The notes under the pieces: generated by a model | Seen by the model: the letters and a program-made list of their open reading frames with translations, nothing else | Database searches by the model: none | Told to the model about the DNA's origin: nothing | NCBI GenBank assembly: GCA_009843505.1 | Contig: VYDI01000020.1 | Location: 1-64,000 of the forward strand | Direction of reading: 5' to 3' | DNA: 64,000 nt | Source: Holophagales bacterium | GTDB lineage: Bacteria > Acidobacteriota > Thermoanaerobaculia > Multivoradales > Multivoraceae | Translations under genes and position numbers: made by a program | In this document: piece by piece, positions 18,584 to 26,558 of the stretch | Numbering within the stretch: position 1 is the stretch's first letter | Layout of the letters: each line of letters opens with the position of its first letter

Positions 18584-19840
18584 ATGAAGCTCTACGCCTT
18601 CCAGGGCTACCACTACAACTCCGCCGTGGTCGATGCCGCCGCGCAGGCGGCGCCTCCCTTCGACCAGATCGACGAGACCCTGCGCGACCGCCTGCACGCG
18701 CAGTCGCCGAACCAGTTCGCCCGGGTGACGAAGCCCGCCGGCGACCAAGGCAGGACACCGCACGAGAAGTCGGCGGCGCTTCATCGCGAGTGGCTCGAGC
18801 AGGGCGTCGTCACCAGGGACGAAGCGCCATCGGTCTATCCGTACGCGATCACCCAGCCTGACGGCTCGAGCCGTCTCGGCCTGTGCGCGCTGGTCGGCGT
18901 CGAGCCGGGACGCGAAAGAGACCTCTGGCCCCACGAGCAGACCGTCGCCAAGTCGATCGCCGAGCGCCTGGACCTGCTGCGGCTCACCCGGATCGACATC
19001 GAGCCCGTCTTCTACCTCGCCGAAGACGACGGCACCCTGGAACGCCTGCTCGCAGAGGACTGCGGCGGCACCGCGGGCGGCGCTCTGGTCAGCCACTGCG
19101 ATCCGTGGACCGGCGATGTCCACACGCTCTACCGGGTCACCGACCGCGGGCGGATCGCCGCCTACGCCGGCGCCCTCGCAGGCGCCCGCGCCGCCATCGC
19201 CGATGGCCACCACCGCACCCAGGTGGCCCAGACCTACGCCGCCGAAGAGGGCGCTGAAAGCGGCACCGCCGCGGCGTGCAAGATGGTCGTTCTGACCAGC
19301 CTGGCCTCCGCCAACCTGCGGATCGACCCCGTCCACCGCGGTATCCGTGTGGAGGTCGACCGCGAGGCGATGTCCGCCCTGCCGCTGGTCAGGGAGCCGC
19401 TGGAGGCGACGGCGGGAGACGAGATCGCCGCCCGCGTGGCAGCGGCCCCCCAGCCGGCGCTCGCCGTCTGGTTCCAGGGCGACGAGGCCCCCGAGCTCTG
19501 GACCCTCGACCCGGACGCCGCCCCAGCCGACACTCCCGGCCGCAAGGCGAACCTGCCCGCGGTCCTCCTCCACCATCACCTGCTGAAGACCACCGGCGTG
19601 CCGATCGAGTCCGCCACCGACGGCAGCATCGCCTACGAGGCCGACCCGGACGACATCATCGCCCTGCTCGAGCGGGCCGAGATCACCGCCGGCGTCTTCC
19701 TGCCGCCGATGACCCCGAAGCAGTTCGCACTGGCTACTGAAGACGGCGACCTGCTGCCGCCCAAATCGACCCGCTTCCTGCCGAAGCTGGTGTCAGGCCT
19801 GGTCTGGTGCGGGCACGACGCGCACATCGTGCCCGGCTGA
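18584..19840 (+). CDS. DUF1015 family protein
   Basis: A 418-residue soluble protein with a CAGGAG ribosome-binding site before ATG 18584. Family landmarks are NQFARVTKP near residue 45, VYPYAITQPDG, HEQTVAKSIAERLDLLRLT and the signature IADGHHRTQVAQTYA. A LHHHLLKTTGV-like stretch and DGSIAYEADPDDI occur late in the protein. DUF1015 proteins are widespread in bacteria and archaea, often near serine or phospholipid metabolism genes, but have no settled biochemical role. Its neighbours here (clpB, CDGSH gene) give no further hint. Confidence 0.85.
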   Translation: MKLYAFQGYHYNSAVVDAAAQAAPPFDQIDETLRDRLHAQSPNQFARVTKPAGDQGRTPHEKSAALHREWLEQGVVTRDEAPSVYPYAITQPDGSSRLGLCALVGVEPGRERDLWPHEQTVAKSIAERLDLLRLTRIDIEPVFYLAEDDGTLERLLAEDCGGTAGGALVSHCDPWTGDVHTLYRVTDRGRIAAYAGALAGARAAIADGHHRTQVAQTYAAEEGAESGTAAACKMVVLTSLASANLRIDPVHRGIRVEVDREAMSALPLVREPLEATAGDEIAARVAAAPQPALAVWFQGDEAPELWTLDPDAAPADTPGRKANLPAVLLHHHLLKTTGVPIESATDGSIAYEADPDDIIALLERAEITAGVFLPPMTPKQFALATEDGDLLPPKSTRFLPKLVSGLVWCGHDAHIVPG

Positions 19841-19845
19841 GCCGG

Positions 19846-20085
19846 TCAGTCCAGAAACCGGTGACTGCCGTCGCAGTGCGGCATCCTGTCGCTGCGCTTG
19901 CACTGACACAGGGCGACCCGGCGGTCCGCGTCCAGCGTCAGGCGCATCGGTTCGAATTCGGTGCCCCGGTGCGACCCGTCGCAGAACGGCTGGTTCTCCG
20001 ACCGGCCGCAGCGGCACCACCAGTACGTGCCGGCTTCCAGTTCGATCTTGGCAGGGACGCGGGCGGCGATTCGGGCTTCGCTCAT
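19846..20085 (-). CDS. CDGSH iron-sulfur domain protein (two motifs)
   Basis: A 79-residue protein from ATG 20085; an upstream GTG at 20109 is less likely. It carries two tandem CDGSH motifs: C24-x-C26-x8-C35-DGSH39 and C60-x-C62-x8-C71-DGSH75. Each should hold a 2Fe-2S cluster with three Cys and one His, as in mitoNEET-type proteins. The double-motif, single-chain arrangement is like the mitochondrial inner type (Miner2) and bacterial relatives. The role is redox or Fe-S handling. It converges on the DUF1015 gene with a 5-bp gap. Confidence 0.92.
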   Translation of the reverse strand: MSEARIAARVPAKIELEAGTYWWCRCGRSENQPFCDGSHRGTEFEPMRLTLDADRRVALCQCKRSDRMPHCDGSHRFLD

Positions 20086-20187
20086 CGTGGTTCCCAAACG
20101 TCGGGGCACCGCCCGACGGGCCCGACAAGGCTAGCAGGCGCCCAGGCTGCGCCGACGCGAGCGATGTCGCCGCCATGCTGGGCGCGG

Positions 20188-20559
20188 CTACCTGGGGAAG
20201 TAGCGCACGCCCGGCAGCCCCTCGAAGTCCGCGTCCTGGGTCCATAGTTTCGCGTCCTCGGAGTAGGCAGTTGCGAGGATCGAGGCGTCGGCCATCGGAA
20301 GGGAGTACCTGAGGGACAACTGGGCTGCGTGGAGGGCGAGTTCGGCGGACAAAGCGACGACCCGGCCTTGCTGCATGGTCGCAATGGCCTTCAGGGCCTC
20401 GACCTCGGAACGCTGCCGGGACGTGACCCTGAACACCTCGTAGAGGCAGATCACTGGCACGAGGAGCCTTCTTGTGTCGAGGATGGGCTCCTCGTAAAGG
20501 TCCGCGCGCTCAGAGTCGGCGAGGAACTCGAGCCACGCAGACGAATCGACGACGTTCAC
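20188..20559 (-). CDS. vapC: VapC-type PIN-domain toxin
   Basis: A 123-residue PIN nuclease. Likely metal ligands are D5 (VDSSAW), E41 (LYEV), D91 (MADASILATA) and an Asp at 109-111 (TQDADFEG). VapC toxins cleave tRNA or rRNA. The ATG at 20559 overlaps the antitoxin stop by 4 bp, the classic arrangement. It belongs to the common chromosomal VapC group paired with AbrB-type antitoxins. The domain appears full-length and intact. Confidence 0.92.
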   Translation of the reverse strand: MNVVDSSAWLEFLADSERADLYEEPILDTRRLLVPVICLYEVFRVTSRQRSEVEALKAIATMQQGRVVALSAELALHAAQLSLRYSLPMADASILATAYSEDAKLWTQDADFEGLPGVRYFPR

Positions 20560-20762
20560 AGTCGATCAGGGTCACGGTCGACCGTCGTATCGATGCCCTT
20601 GAGAAGGCCCCGAGACTCGCGCATTGGCGTGACCGGGACCAGACTGATGGTCTTGCCCACGCGAAACGCCTGGATCTTCTGACCTGGCTCGAGCCGCAGA
20701 GCGGTGCGGATCTCAAGTGGGATGACGACCTGGTACTTGGGTGAGAGGGTTACTTGAGTCAT
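20556..20762 (-). CDS. vapB: AbrB/SpoVT-type VapB antitoxin
   Basis: A 68-residue protein starting at ATG 20762. The N-terminal 45 residues have the swapped-hairpin AbrB pattern (VTLSPKYQVVIPLEIR, then LRLEPGQKIQAF), which binds DNA as a dimer. The C-terminal tail (RGLLKGIDTTVDRD) should wrap and inhibit the toxin. Upstream frames extend to 20969 but lack protein-like character. It autoregulates with VapC in this type of locus; a 12-bp palindrome sits just upstream. Confidence 0.88.
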   Translation of the reverse strand: MTQVTLSPKYQVVIPLEIRTALRLEPGQKIQAFRVGKTISLVPVTPMRESRGLLKGIDTTVDRDPDRL

Positions 20763-20779
20763 GGCCGTACAACGGTACC

Positions 20780-20791
20780 ACGATCGATCGT
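20780..20791. promoter_or_regulatory. 12-bp palindrome upstream of vapB
   Basis: ACGATCGATCGT is a perfect palindrome starting 18 bases upstream of the vapB ATG. Two GTAC palindromes lie between it and the start codon. The position suits an autorepression operator for the VapB dimer. Short palindromes are frequent in GC-rich DNA, so this is tentative. Confidence 0.4.
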
Positions 20792-20844
20792 CCCATCGTA
20801 TGTCAGCGTGCAGCTCCGGACAGGCAGGTGCAACCGACGCGCCC

Positions 20845-22518
20845 CTACTCGCCAGCGACGGCGGCAAGCGCCGCCAGCCTCGCGGCTTCGAACTCGTCGC
20901 CGGGGCTCCAGGACGGGAGCTCGGGGTTCTCGGATATGGCGCGGGCGCAGGCGAGGCCGAGTTCGACATCGTCGACCATGCCGTCGAAGTTCCAGCCCTC
21001 GCCTTCCTCGTTCATCGGCTGGTACTCGTCGGACACCTGGTGGTAGATGTTCTCGGTCCAGGCCTGCAGCACCTCGCTACCCCAGCCCTCGGGCCGGTCG
21101 ATGAAGTCGGTGCCGTTGTCGAGGTAGATCGCCGGCACGCCCATCCGGGCGAAGTTCAACTGGTCCGAGCGGTAGAAGTAGCCGTTGGCGGGGAACTGGT
21201 CGGGCAGAACGGTGCGGCCCTGTTCGGCGGCGGCGGCCTCGACGACCGCGTCCAGGCTCGACTTGCCGTAGCCGATGTAGGTGACGTCGCGGGTCCGGCC
21301 CCACTGGTTGCCGCCGTCGTAGTTGATGTTGGCGGCCATCTTGCCGGGGGGCACGGTCGGGTGGGCCGCGTAGTACTCGGACCCGAGCAGGCCCTGCTCC
21401 TCGGCGCCGACGAGGGCGAACAGCATGGAGCGGCTCGGACCGGGGCTTTGCGACGCCAGCTTGCTGGCGATCGCGAGCACCTGGGCGACCCCGGCCGCGT
21501 TGTCGAGGGCGCCGTTGTAGATGCGGTCTTCGAGACTCTCGTCCGGCGAGACGCCTAGGTGGTCGTGGTGGGCTGTGAAGACGATCCACTCGTCAGAGAG
21601 TTCCGGGTCGCTGCCGGGCAGCGCGCCGAGCACGTTGGCCGTCTGCTCGCTGGTGACCGTGTTGGTCAGCGCCAGGCTCGTCGACAGGCCGAGGGATACG
21701 GGACGGAAGTCGGCGCTCCGGGCCGACTCCAGGGTCTCGTCGTAGTCGACGCCGGCCAGGTCGAACAGGCGGCGTGACGCCTCTTCCGTCAGCCAGGCGT
21801 TGATCTGGGTGCGGGGTTCACCCTCGTCGGGCAACTCGAACTGCGGACCCGTCCAGGAGGTCTGCACGACCTGGAACGGGTAACCGGCCGAAGGCGTCGT
21901 GTGGATGATGATCGCGCCGGCCGCGCCCTGGGCCGCGGCGCTCTCGTACTTGTAGGTCCAGCGACCGTAGTAGAGCCGAAGATCACCCTCGAACAGGTTC
22001 GGATCCCAGTCCGGGTCGTTGTTCAGCATGACCAGCACCTTGCCCGCGAGGTCCGCGTCGCCATAGTCGTCCCAGTCGTACTCGGGCGCCTGGATGCCGT
22101 AGCCGACGAAGACGACTTCCGCGTCCTCGATCGCGGCCTCATCCTCTTGCACGCCGCTGTGCGCGATGAACTCGTCCCAGAAGGCGAACTCGACGCTGTC
22201 GCCGCTGCCCGCACTGAAGGTCCAGGTTTCGGGCACCATGGCGTCGATGCTGACGATGTCGAACGGCTGCTCCCAGCCGCCGTCCGCGGCGGCGGGTTCG
22301 AGGCCCATCCCCGCCATCACGTCGGCGATGTACTGCCGCGCCATGACGTCACCGGCGGTACCCGGGCCGCGGCCCTCCATCGCGTCGTCGGACAGGTCGG
22401 CGATCCAGGTGGCGAGCTGGGTCGCGGTATCGGGCTGGGCGGTCGGCTGGGTGCAGGCGGCAAGGAGGAAGAGCAGGGGAAGCGGACAAAGGGCTACGGC
22501 AATGGTTCGTCTGGTCAT
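20845..22518 (-). CDS. M28-family zinc aminopeptidase, lipoprotein
   Basis: A 557-residue protein starting at ATG 22518. Lipobox LAAC places the lipidated Cys at about 22, so it is membrane-anchored outside the cytoplasm. A PA-like domain (about 130-260, GKVLVMLNNDPDW) is inserted before the catalytic core. Zinc-site motifs are intact: TAHHDHLG, NGALDNAAGVAQ, GAEEQGLLGSEYY and NINYDGGNQ. It probably trims N-terminal residues from peptides. It is unrelated in orientation to xerD, which starts about 110 bp away on the other strand. Confidence 0.9.
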   Translation of the reverse strand: MTRRTIAVALCPLPLLFLLAACTQPTAQPDTATQLATWIADLSDDAMEGRGPGTAGDVMARQYIADVMAGMGLEPAAADGGWEQPFDIVSIDAMVPETWTFSAGSGDSVEFAFWDEFIAHSGVQEDEAAIEDAEVVFVGYGIQAPEYDWDDYGDADLAGKVLVMLNNDPDWDPNLFEGDLRLYYGRWTYKYESAAAQGAAGAIIIHTTPSAGYPFQVVQTSWTGPQFELPDEGEPRTQINAWLTEEASRRLFDLAGVDYDETLESARSADFRPVSLGLSTSLALTNTVTSEQTANVLGALPGSDPELSDEWIVFTAHHDHLGVSPDESLEDRIYNGALDNAAGVAQVLAIASKLASQSPGPSRSMLFALVGAEEQGLLGSEYYAAHPTVPPGKMAANINYDGGNQWGRTRDVTYIGYGKSSLDAVVEAAAAEQGRTVLPDQFPANGYFYRSDQLNFARMGVPAIYLDNGTDFIDRPEGWGSEVLQAWTENIYHQVSDEYQPMNEEGEGWNFDGMVDDVELGLACARAISENPELPSWSPGDEFEAARLAALAAVAGE

Positions 22519-22542
22519 TGGCGAATCGTAACGCGGCGCAGT

Positions 22543-22603
22543 TCGGGCTCGCCGCAACGCGGCATCGCGCCTGATGCCGGCGGGGACGCCGGCGCACCCA
22601 GTG
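22543..22603. repeat. 61-bp repeat, copy 1 (left of xerD)
   Basis: The 61-base unit begins TCGGGCTCGCCGC and ends GCACCCAGTG. It matches copy 2 at 23572-23632 at about 56 of 61 positions, in direct orientation. The last 28 bases recur exactly at 46886-46913. The core contains two GCCGGC arms around GGGGAC, giving it a REP-like palindromic look. Confidence 0.85.
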
Positions 22604-22625
22604 TCTGACTGATAGATTGTTGGCT

Positions 22626-23558
22626 ATGGGAATGGCCGCTACGAAGACGCTCAGCAGGCCCGCCCACGTGTCCGAGAGCGAGCGGACGCTGGACCGCTAT
22701 CTCGACGGGCTGCTGGTGGAGCGCGGCCTCTCCCAGCACACGGTCGACGCCTATCGGCGTGACCTGGTGCGGCTCGCGGGCAACCTGGAGGACGCCGGCG
22801 GGAACCTGTTGACGGCATCGGTCGACCAGCTCGGACGGCACCTGCGGCGCCTCCGCCGGGAAGGGCTGTCGCCCCGCTCGGTGAGCCGCGCCCTGGTCTC
22901 GATGCGCCGGTTCTACGCCTTCCTGGTCAACGAGGGCGACCGGGGCGACAATCCGGCGGTCAACCTCTACCCGCCCAGGCTGCCGCGCCGGCTACCCAAG
23001 GTGTTGCGTGAGGACCAGGTCAAGGCGCTGCTCGACGCCCCGGACACGGGCCGGCCGGCGGGGGTCCGCGACCGTACGATGATCGAGCTGCTCTACGCCA
23101 CCGGCCTACGCGTCAGCGAGATGGTCAGCCTCGAACGCACCCAGCTTCAGCTCGACGCCGGCTACCTCATCGCGTTCGGCAAGGGGGCCAAGGAACGGGT
23201 CGTGCCGGTCGGCGAGTCGGCCGAGAACTGGCTCAACCGGTACCTGAAGGAAGTGCGGCCGACGATGGCGAAGGGCAGGCACGACGTCGTGTTCGTGAGC
23301 TATCGCGGCCAGGGTCTGACGCGACAGGGTTTCTGGAAGCTGCTCAGAAACTACGGCCTGGGGGCCGGCATACCCGATCTCTCCCCCCATGTGCTGCGCC
23401 ACAGTTTCGCCACCCATCTGCTGGAGCACGGCGCCGACCTGCGCGCCGTCCAGGTCATGCTCGGACACGCGAACATCACGACGACGCAGATCTACACGCA
23501 CATCCACGAGCACCGCCTGCGCACGCTGTACGACCAGTACCACCCGCGGGCGCGGTGA
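22626..23558 (+). CDS. xerD: Tyrosine recombinase XerD
   Basis: A 310-residue recombinase; ATG 22626 is preferred over a TTG at 22617. The N-terminal SAM-like core-binding domain (residues about 18-105) is followed by the catalytic domain. The full catalytic set is present: R162 (GLRVSE), K186 (GKGAKER), H255-x-x-R258 (HVLRHSF), H281 (LGH) and Y290 (IYTHI). With FtsK and a XerC partner it resolves chromosome dimers at dif. Length and HSFATHLLEHGADLRAVQ wording fit XerD better than phage integrases. It is unusual in being bracketed by 61-bp direct repeats. Confidence 0.92.
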   Translation: MGMAATKTLSRPAHVSESERTLDRYLDGLLVERGLSQHTVDAYRRDLVRLAGNLEDAGGNLLTASVDQLGRHLRRLRREGLSPRSVSRALVSMRRFYAFLVNEGDRGDNPAVNLYPPRLPRRLPKVLREDQVKALLDAPDTGRPAGVRDRTMIELLYATGLRVSEMVSLERTQLQLDAGYLIAFGKGAKERVVPVGESAENWLNRYLKEVRPTMAKGRHDVVFVSYRGQGLTRQGFWKLLRNYGLGAGIPDLSPHVLRHSFATHLLEHGADLRAVQVMLGHANITTTQIYTHIHEHRLRTLYDQYHPRAR

Positions 23559-23571
23559 AGGCGCGAGTAGC

Positions 23572-23632
23572 TCGGGCTCGCCGCTTCGCGGCATCGCGCT
23601 TGCTGCCGGCGGGGACGCCGGCGTACCCAGTG
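23572..23632. repeat. 61-bp repeat, copy 2 (right of xerD)
   Basis: This begins 13 bases after the xerD stop and is in the same orientation as copy 1. Differences from copy 1 are five scattered substitutions with no indels. Being intergenic, it may also act as a 3' hairpin element for xerD and the convergent transglycosylase gene. Confidence 0.85.
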
Positions 23633-23654
23633 TGTGACCACCGACTGGTGACGG

Positions 23655-24347
23655 CTACAGGCCGAGGAAGCCGTAGACGCGGCCGATGAAGGTCACGGTC
23701 TCGCGGTAGGGCGGCACGCCGTCGTGGGCGTCGACGGCGCCTTCACCGGCGTTGTAGCCGGCGAGCACGCGCGGCAGATCGTCCTCGAAGCGGCGGCGGA
23801 GCCAGCTCAGGTAGCGGGCCGCCGCCAGGACGTTCCGGGCCGGGTCGTGAAGCTCCCGCGGCGACACGCCGAACCGTTCGGCGGTCGCCGGCATCAACTG
23901 AAGCAGCCCGCGGGCGCCCTTGGAGGACACGGCGCCCGGGTCGTAGTTCGATTCGGCCCTCGCCAGGGCGGCCAGCAGATCGGGATTCAGTTCGTGCTCG
24001 CGGCCAACCTCGAGGAAGAGTTCCCCGTATGGCGTCGCCGGCGCCGTCTGGCCGGGCCGGTAGTCGAAGGTGAAGCCGGGTTCGGCAGGGGAAGCCGGCG
24101 GCGGCTCCTCGACGATCTCGTCATCGACGATGCGCTCGACCTGGATCAGCGGGAGAGTCACCGTCCCACCGCCCTCGAGGATCAGCCGGATCCGCTCCGC
24201 GCCCACGACCTCACCGCGGTGCTGAACTTCCCAGTCAGTCACCTTGTAGCGATGGCCGTTGGTGAGAATCGCTAGTTCGGCGCCGGCCGCCGCCGCGACG
24301 GCCAGCAGAACCGAGGCCGCCAGGGCGACCCGGACGACGACGCGCAC
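23655..24347 (-). CDS. Lytic transglycosylase, SLT domain
   Basis: A 230-residue exported protein with a signal peptide (ALAASVLLAVAAAAGA). Residues about 25-80 form a small beta domain like the DUF4124/SH3-like units often fused to these enzymes. The SLT domain covers about 103-225, with catalytic E132 in ARAESNYDPGAVS, then KGARGLLQLMPATAERFG and LAGYNAGEGAV. It cleaves peptidoglycan between MurNAc and GlcNAc with anhydro-ring formation. It ends 10 bp before the start of the phosphatase operon on the same strand and may be co-transcribed. Confidence 0.92.
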   Translation of the reverse strand: MRVVVRVALAASVLLAVAAAAGAELAILTNGHRYKVTDWEVQHRGEVVGAERIRLILEGGGTVTLPLIQVERIVDDEIVEEPPPASPAEPGFTFDYRPGQTAPATPYGELFLEVGREHELNPDLLAALARAESNYDPGAVSSKGARGLLQLMPATAERFGVSPRELHDPARNVLAAARYLSWLRRRFEDDLPRVLAGYNAGEGAVDAHDGVPPYRETVTFIGRVYGFLGL

Positions 24348-24356
24348 CGCTTCTCC

Positions 24357-26420
24357 TCAGCCGCCGGCCGCCCGCAGCAGCTCCTGGTCGACTGGCGTCT
24401 CGGAGGTCGCCGCCTCCGGCTGGTAACGCATCACGACCAGAGTCAGATCGTCCTCGGCGCCCACGCCTTCCGTGTAGCGGCGGATGTCACCGAGAATGCG
24501 GTCCCGCACTTCCATCGCGCTGTCGGCCGAGCCCTTGAGGGAGCCGATCGTGCGCTCGTAGCCGAAGACCTCGCCGTCGGCGTCCGCGGCCTCGATGAAG
24601 CCGTCCGAGAGCCAGACCATGACGTCGCCGGGCTCGAGTTCGAACCGCCGGAAGCCGTAGTCCGCTCCGAGCGCGCCGAGCGGAGAGCCGGATAGCAGGA
24701 TTTCTTCGATCTCGCCGTTCCGCAGCAGGTAGGCGGGAGGATGGCCGGCGTTCGTCATCTCGACCACCCCGGTCGACACGTCGATCAGGGAGAGGCTCGC
24801 CGTGACGAACACACGGTCGCTTGCCTTGCGCACCAGGCCGTCCAGAGCGGGAAGCAACTGCCGCGCCGGCTTGCCCTCCTCCACCAGAGTGAGCAGTCCG
24901 GCCTTGAGCATCGCCATGCGAAGACCGGCCGAGAGGCCGTGGCCGGCCACATCCGCGATGACCACGCCAAGCCGGCCCCTGTCCCCTTCCCACTCACCGG
25001 GAAGCTTGAGAATGTCGAAGTAGTCGCCCCCGATCGCGGCCGAGGGCTCGAAGAAGGTGGCGAACTCGACCCCCTCCACCTGCAGTCCCTGGCCCGGAAT
25101 CAGGTTCTTCTGAACCTCGCGGGCGAACTCGAGTTCCTGCTCCAGGGCGCGCCGGGCCGTGCGTTCGGCGATCAGGCGCTCGAGGCCCGCCGCCATCTCG
25201 TTGAACGACCGCTGCAGAGCGCCGAGCTGATCCTTGCGCCGCACCGGGATGCGGGCCGAGAAGTCTCCGGCCTGCACGGCCCCGGTGGCCGCGCTCAACC
25301 GGTTCACCGCCCGGCTGAGCCCGAGGATCATGAACATGGCCATGATCGTCGCCGCGATGAAGACGTCGAAGAGCAGGAAGGCGGGGATGACGAACGCCAT
25401 CAAGCCCAGCGTATCCACCTGGTTCGAGGCCGAGAAAAGATGGCGGAAGACGATTGGCTGGGTCGCCGCCAACGACACCGAGACCGACGGCGAGACCGGC
25501 GCGCCGTCGGCGAACGCATGGAGCGGCCCGGCCATCTCGACACTGACGATGCTGAGCGGAGAACTGGCGTTCAGGGACTCGAAGAACGCCTCCCGCTCCT
25601 CGCCGCCCCCGGTCCGCGCCAGCGGCTGCAGCACGAACTGCGTGCCCCCGCCGATCTGGACCGTCCAGCCCGCGCCGTCCGTCTCGCCGGGGCCGCGGAG
25701 CAAGGTCCAGACGTCGCTTCGCCGGCTCAGCTCCCGTTCCAGTAGCCCCCTGGCCGCCGGGTCGTAGAACGCAACGACTCCCGAGGGCCCCCGGCGAAAG
25801 ACCGCTGCAAGGGTGGCCGCACCGTCGGGCAGCACGACGAGTGGCGGAATCCTGCTCCGCCGCCGTTGCCCATCGGTTGCCTCGTCCGTCTCCAGCCATG
25901 CCGGAAAGGACGCCGGCGCACGCGGATCCCCGCCCGCCCGGATGCCGTCCCGGTAGTACGCCAACGCGGCGCCACCCTGCGCGGCAGGCAGTGCGGAGGG
26001 ATCCAGAAGCCCCATTTCCAGAGGCTGGAGAAGGAATCCGGACACCGCCTCGAGTTCCTCGTGGAGACCGATCGCCGCCTCGCGGTAGAGATGGCCGAGG
26101 AAGAAGCCGGACAGCAGATAGGCGGCGACGATGACCAGCACCAGACTGAGCAGGAACGGCAGCAGACCTAACAGCACGTAGCTGAAGGCGAGTCGCCGGC
26201 CCACCCGCCACAGCAACCGTCGCTGCAGCCAGACCAGGAGCGTCCAGCCGACTGCACCGCCGACGATCGTGATCAGGGTCCACGCGAGCAACTTGAGCGC
26301 CAGCGGCGCGGCAAGCGACACCGTGACGATCGAGAGCGCCAGAGCGAGAGCCGCCCCGAACAGCCAGGCGGCTCGCCGCCATGGCCTGCTTCGGCTCGCT
26401 TTTTTCTCGCGACTGGGCAC
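24357..26420 (-). CDS. Membrane HAMP-SpoIIE protein serine/threonine phosphatase
   Basis: A 687-residue signalling protein. Hydrophobic segments lie at about 18-38, 42-66 and 79-108. A periplasmic region covers 110-335, with another helix at 337-368, HAMP at about 369-420 and a SpoIIE/RsbU-type PP2C domain at 436-668. Metal-binding acidic motifs are present: GGDYFD (464-469), IADVAGHG (488-495), LSDGF (604-608) and EDD (656-658). Such proteins dephosphorylate anti-sigma antagonists in partner-switching cascades; no partner genes are nearby. The gene is divergent from korA across a 138-bp gap. Confidence 0.9.
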   Translation of the reverse strand: MPSREKKASRSRPWRRAAWLFGAALALALSIVTVSLAAPLALKLLAWTLITIVGGAVGWTLLVWLQRRLLWRVGRRLAFSYVLLGLLPFLLSLVLVIVAAYLLSGFFLGHLYREAAIGLHEELEAVSGFLLQPLEMGLLDPSALPAAQGGAALAYYRDGIRAGGDPRAPASFPAWLETDEATDGQRRRSRIPPLVVLPDGAATLAAVFRRGPSGVVAFYDPAARGLLERELSRRSDVWTLLRGPGETDGAGWTVQIGGGTQFVLQPLARTGGGEEREAFFESLNASSPLSIVSVEMAGPLHAFADGAPVSPSVSVSLAATQPIVFRHLFSASNQVDTLGLMAFVIPAFLLFDVFIAATIMAMFMILGLSRAVNRLSAATGAVQAGDFSARIPVRRKDQLGALQRSFNEMAAGLERLIAERTARRALEQELEFAREVQKNLIPGQGLQVEGVEFATFFEPSAAIGGDYFDILKLPGEWEGDRGRLGVVIADVAGHGLSAGLRMAMLKAGLLTLVEEGKPARQLLPALDGLVRKASDRVFVTASLSLIDVSTGVVEMTNAGHPPAYLLRNGEIEEILLSGSPLGALGADYGFRRFELEPGDVMVWLSDGFIEAADADGEVFGYERTIGSLKGSADSAMEVRDRILGDIRRYTEGVGAEDDLTLVVMRYQPEAATSETPVDQELLRAAGG

Positions 26421-26558
26421 CTGGGGTTCTCGCCGATGTGCGGGGCAGCGTCATGGTACTATCTGCCTCCAGACTGTCCCGCGGACAGGCCCGCAGGCGC
26501 GGCGGCGGGCAGAAGTTCCGTCCCGATAGCGCCCGGCTGCCACATCCCAAGAACCACC

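Noticed and set aside
22626..23558. XerD as a phage or integron integrase
   Set aside because: Length, core motifs and lack of phage genes nearby fit housekeeping XerD better. The flanking repeats are reported separately.
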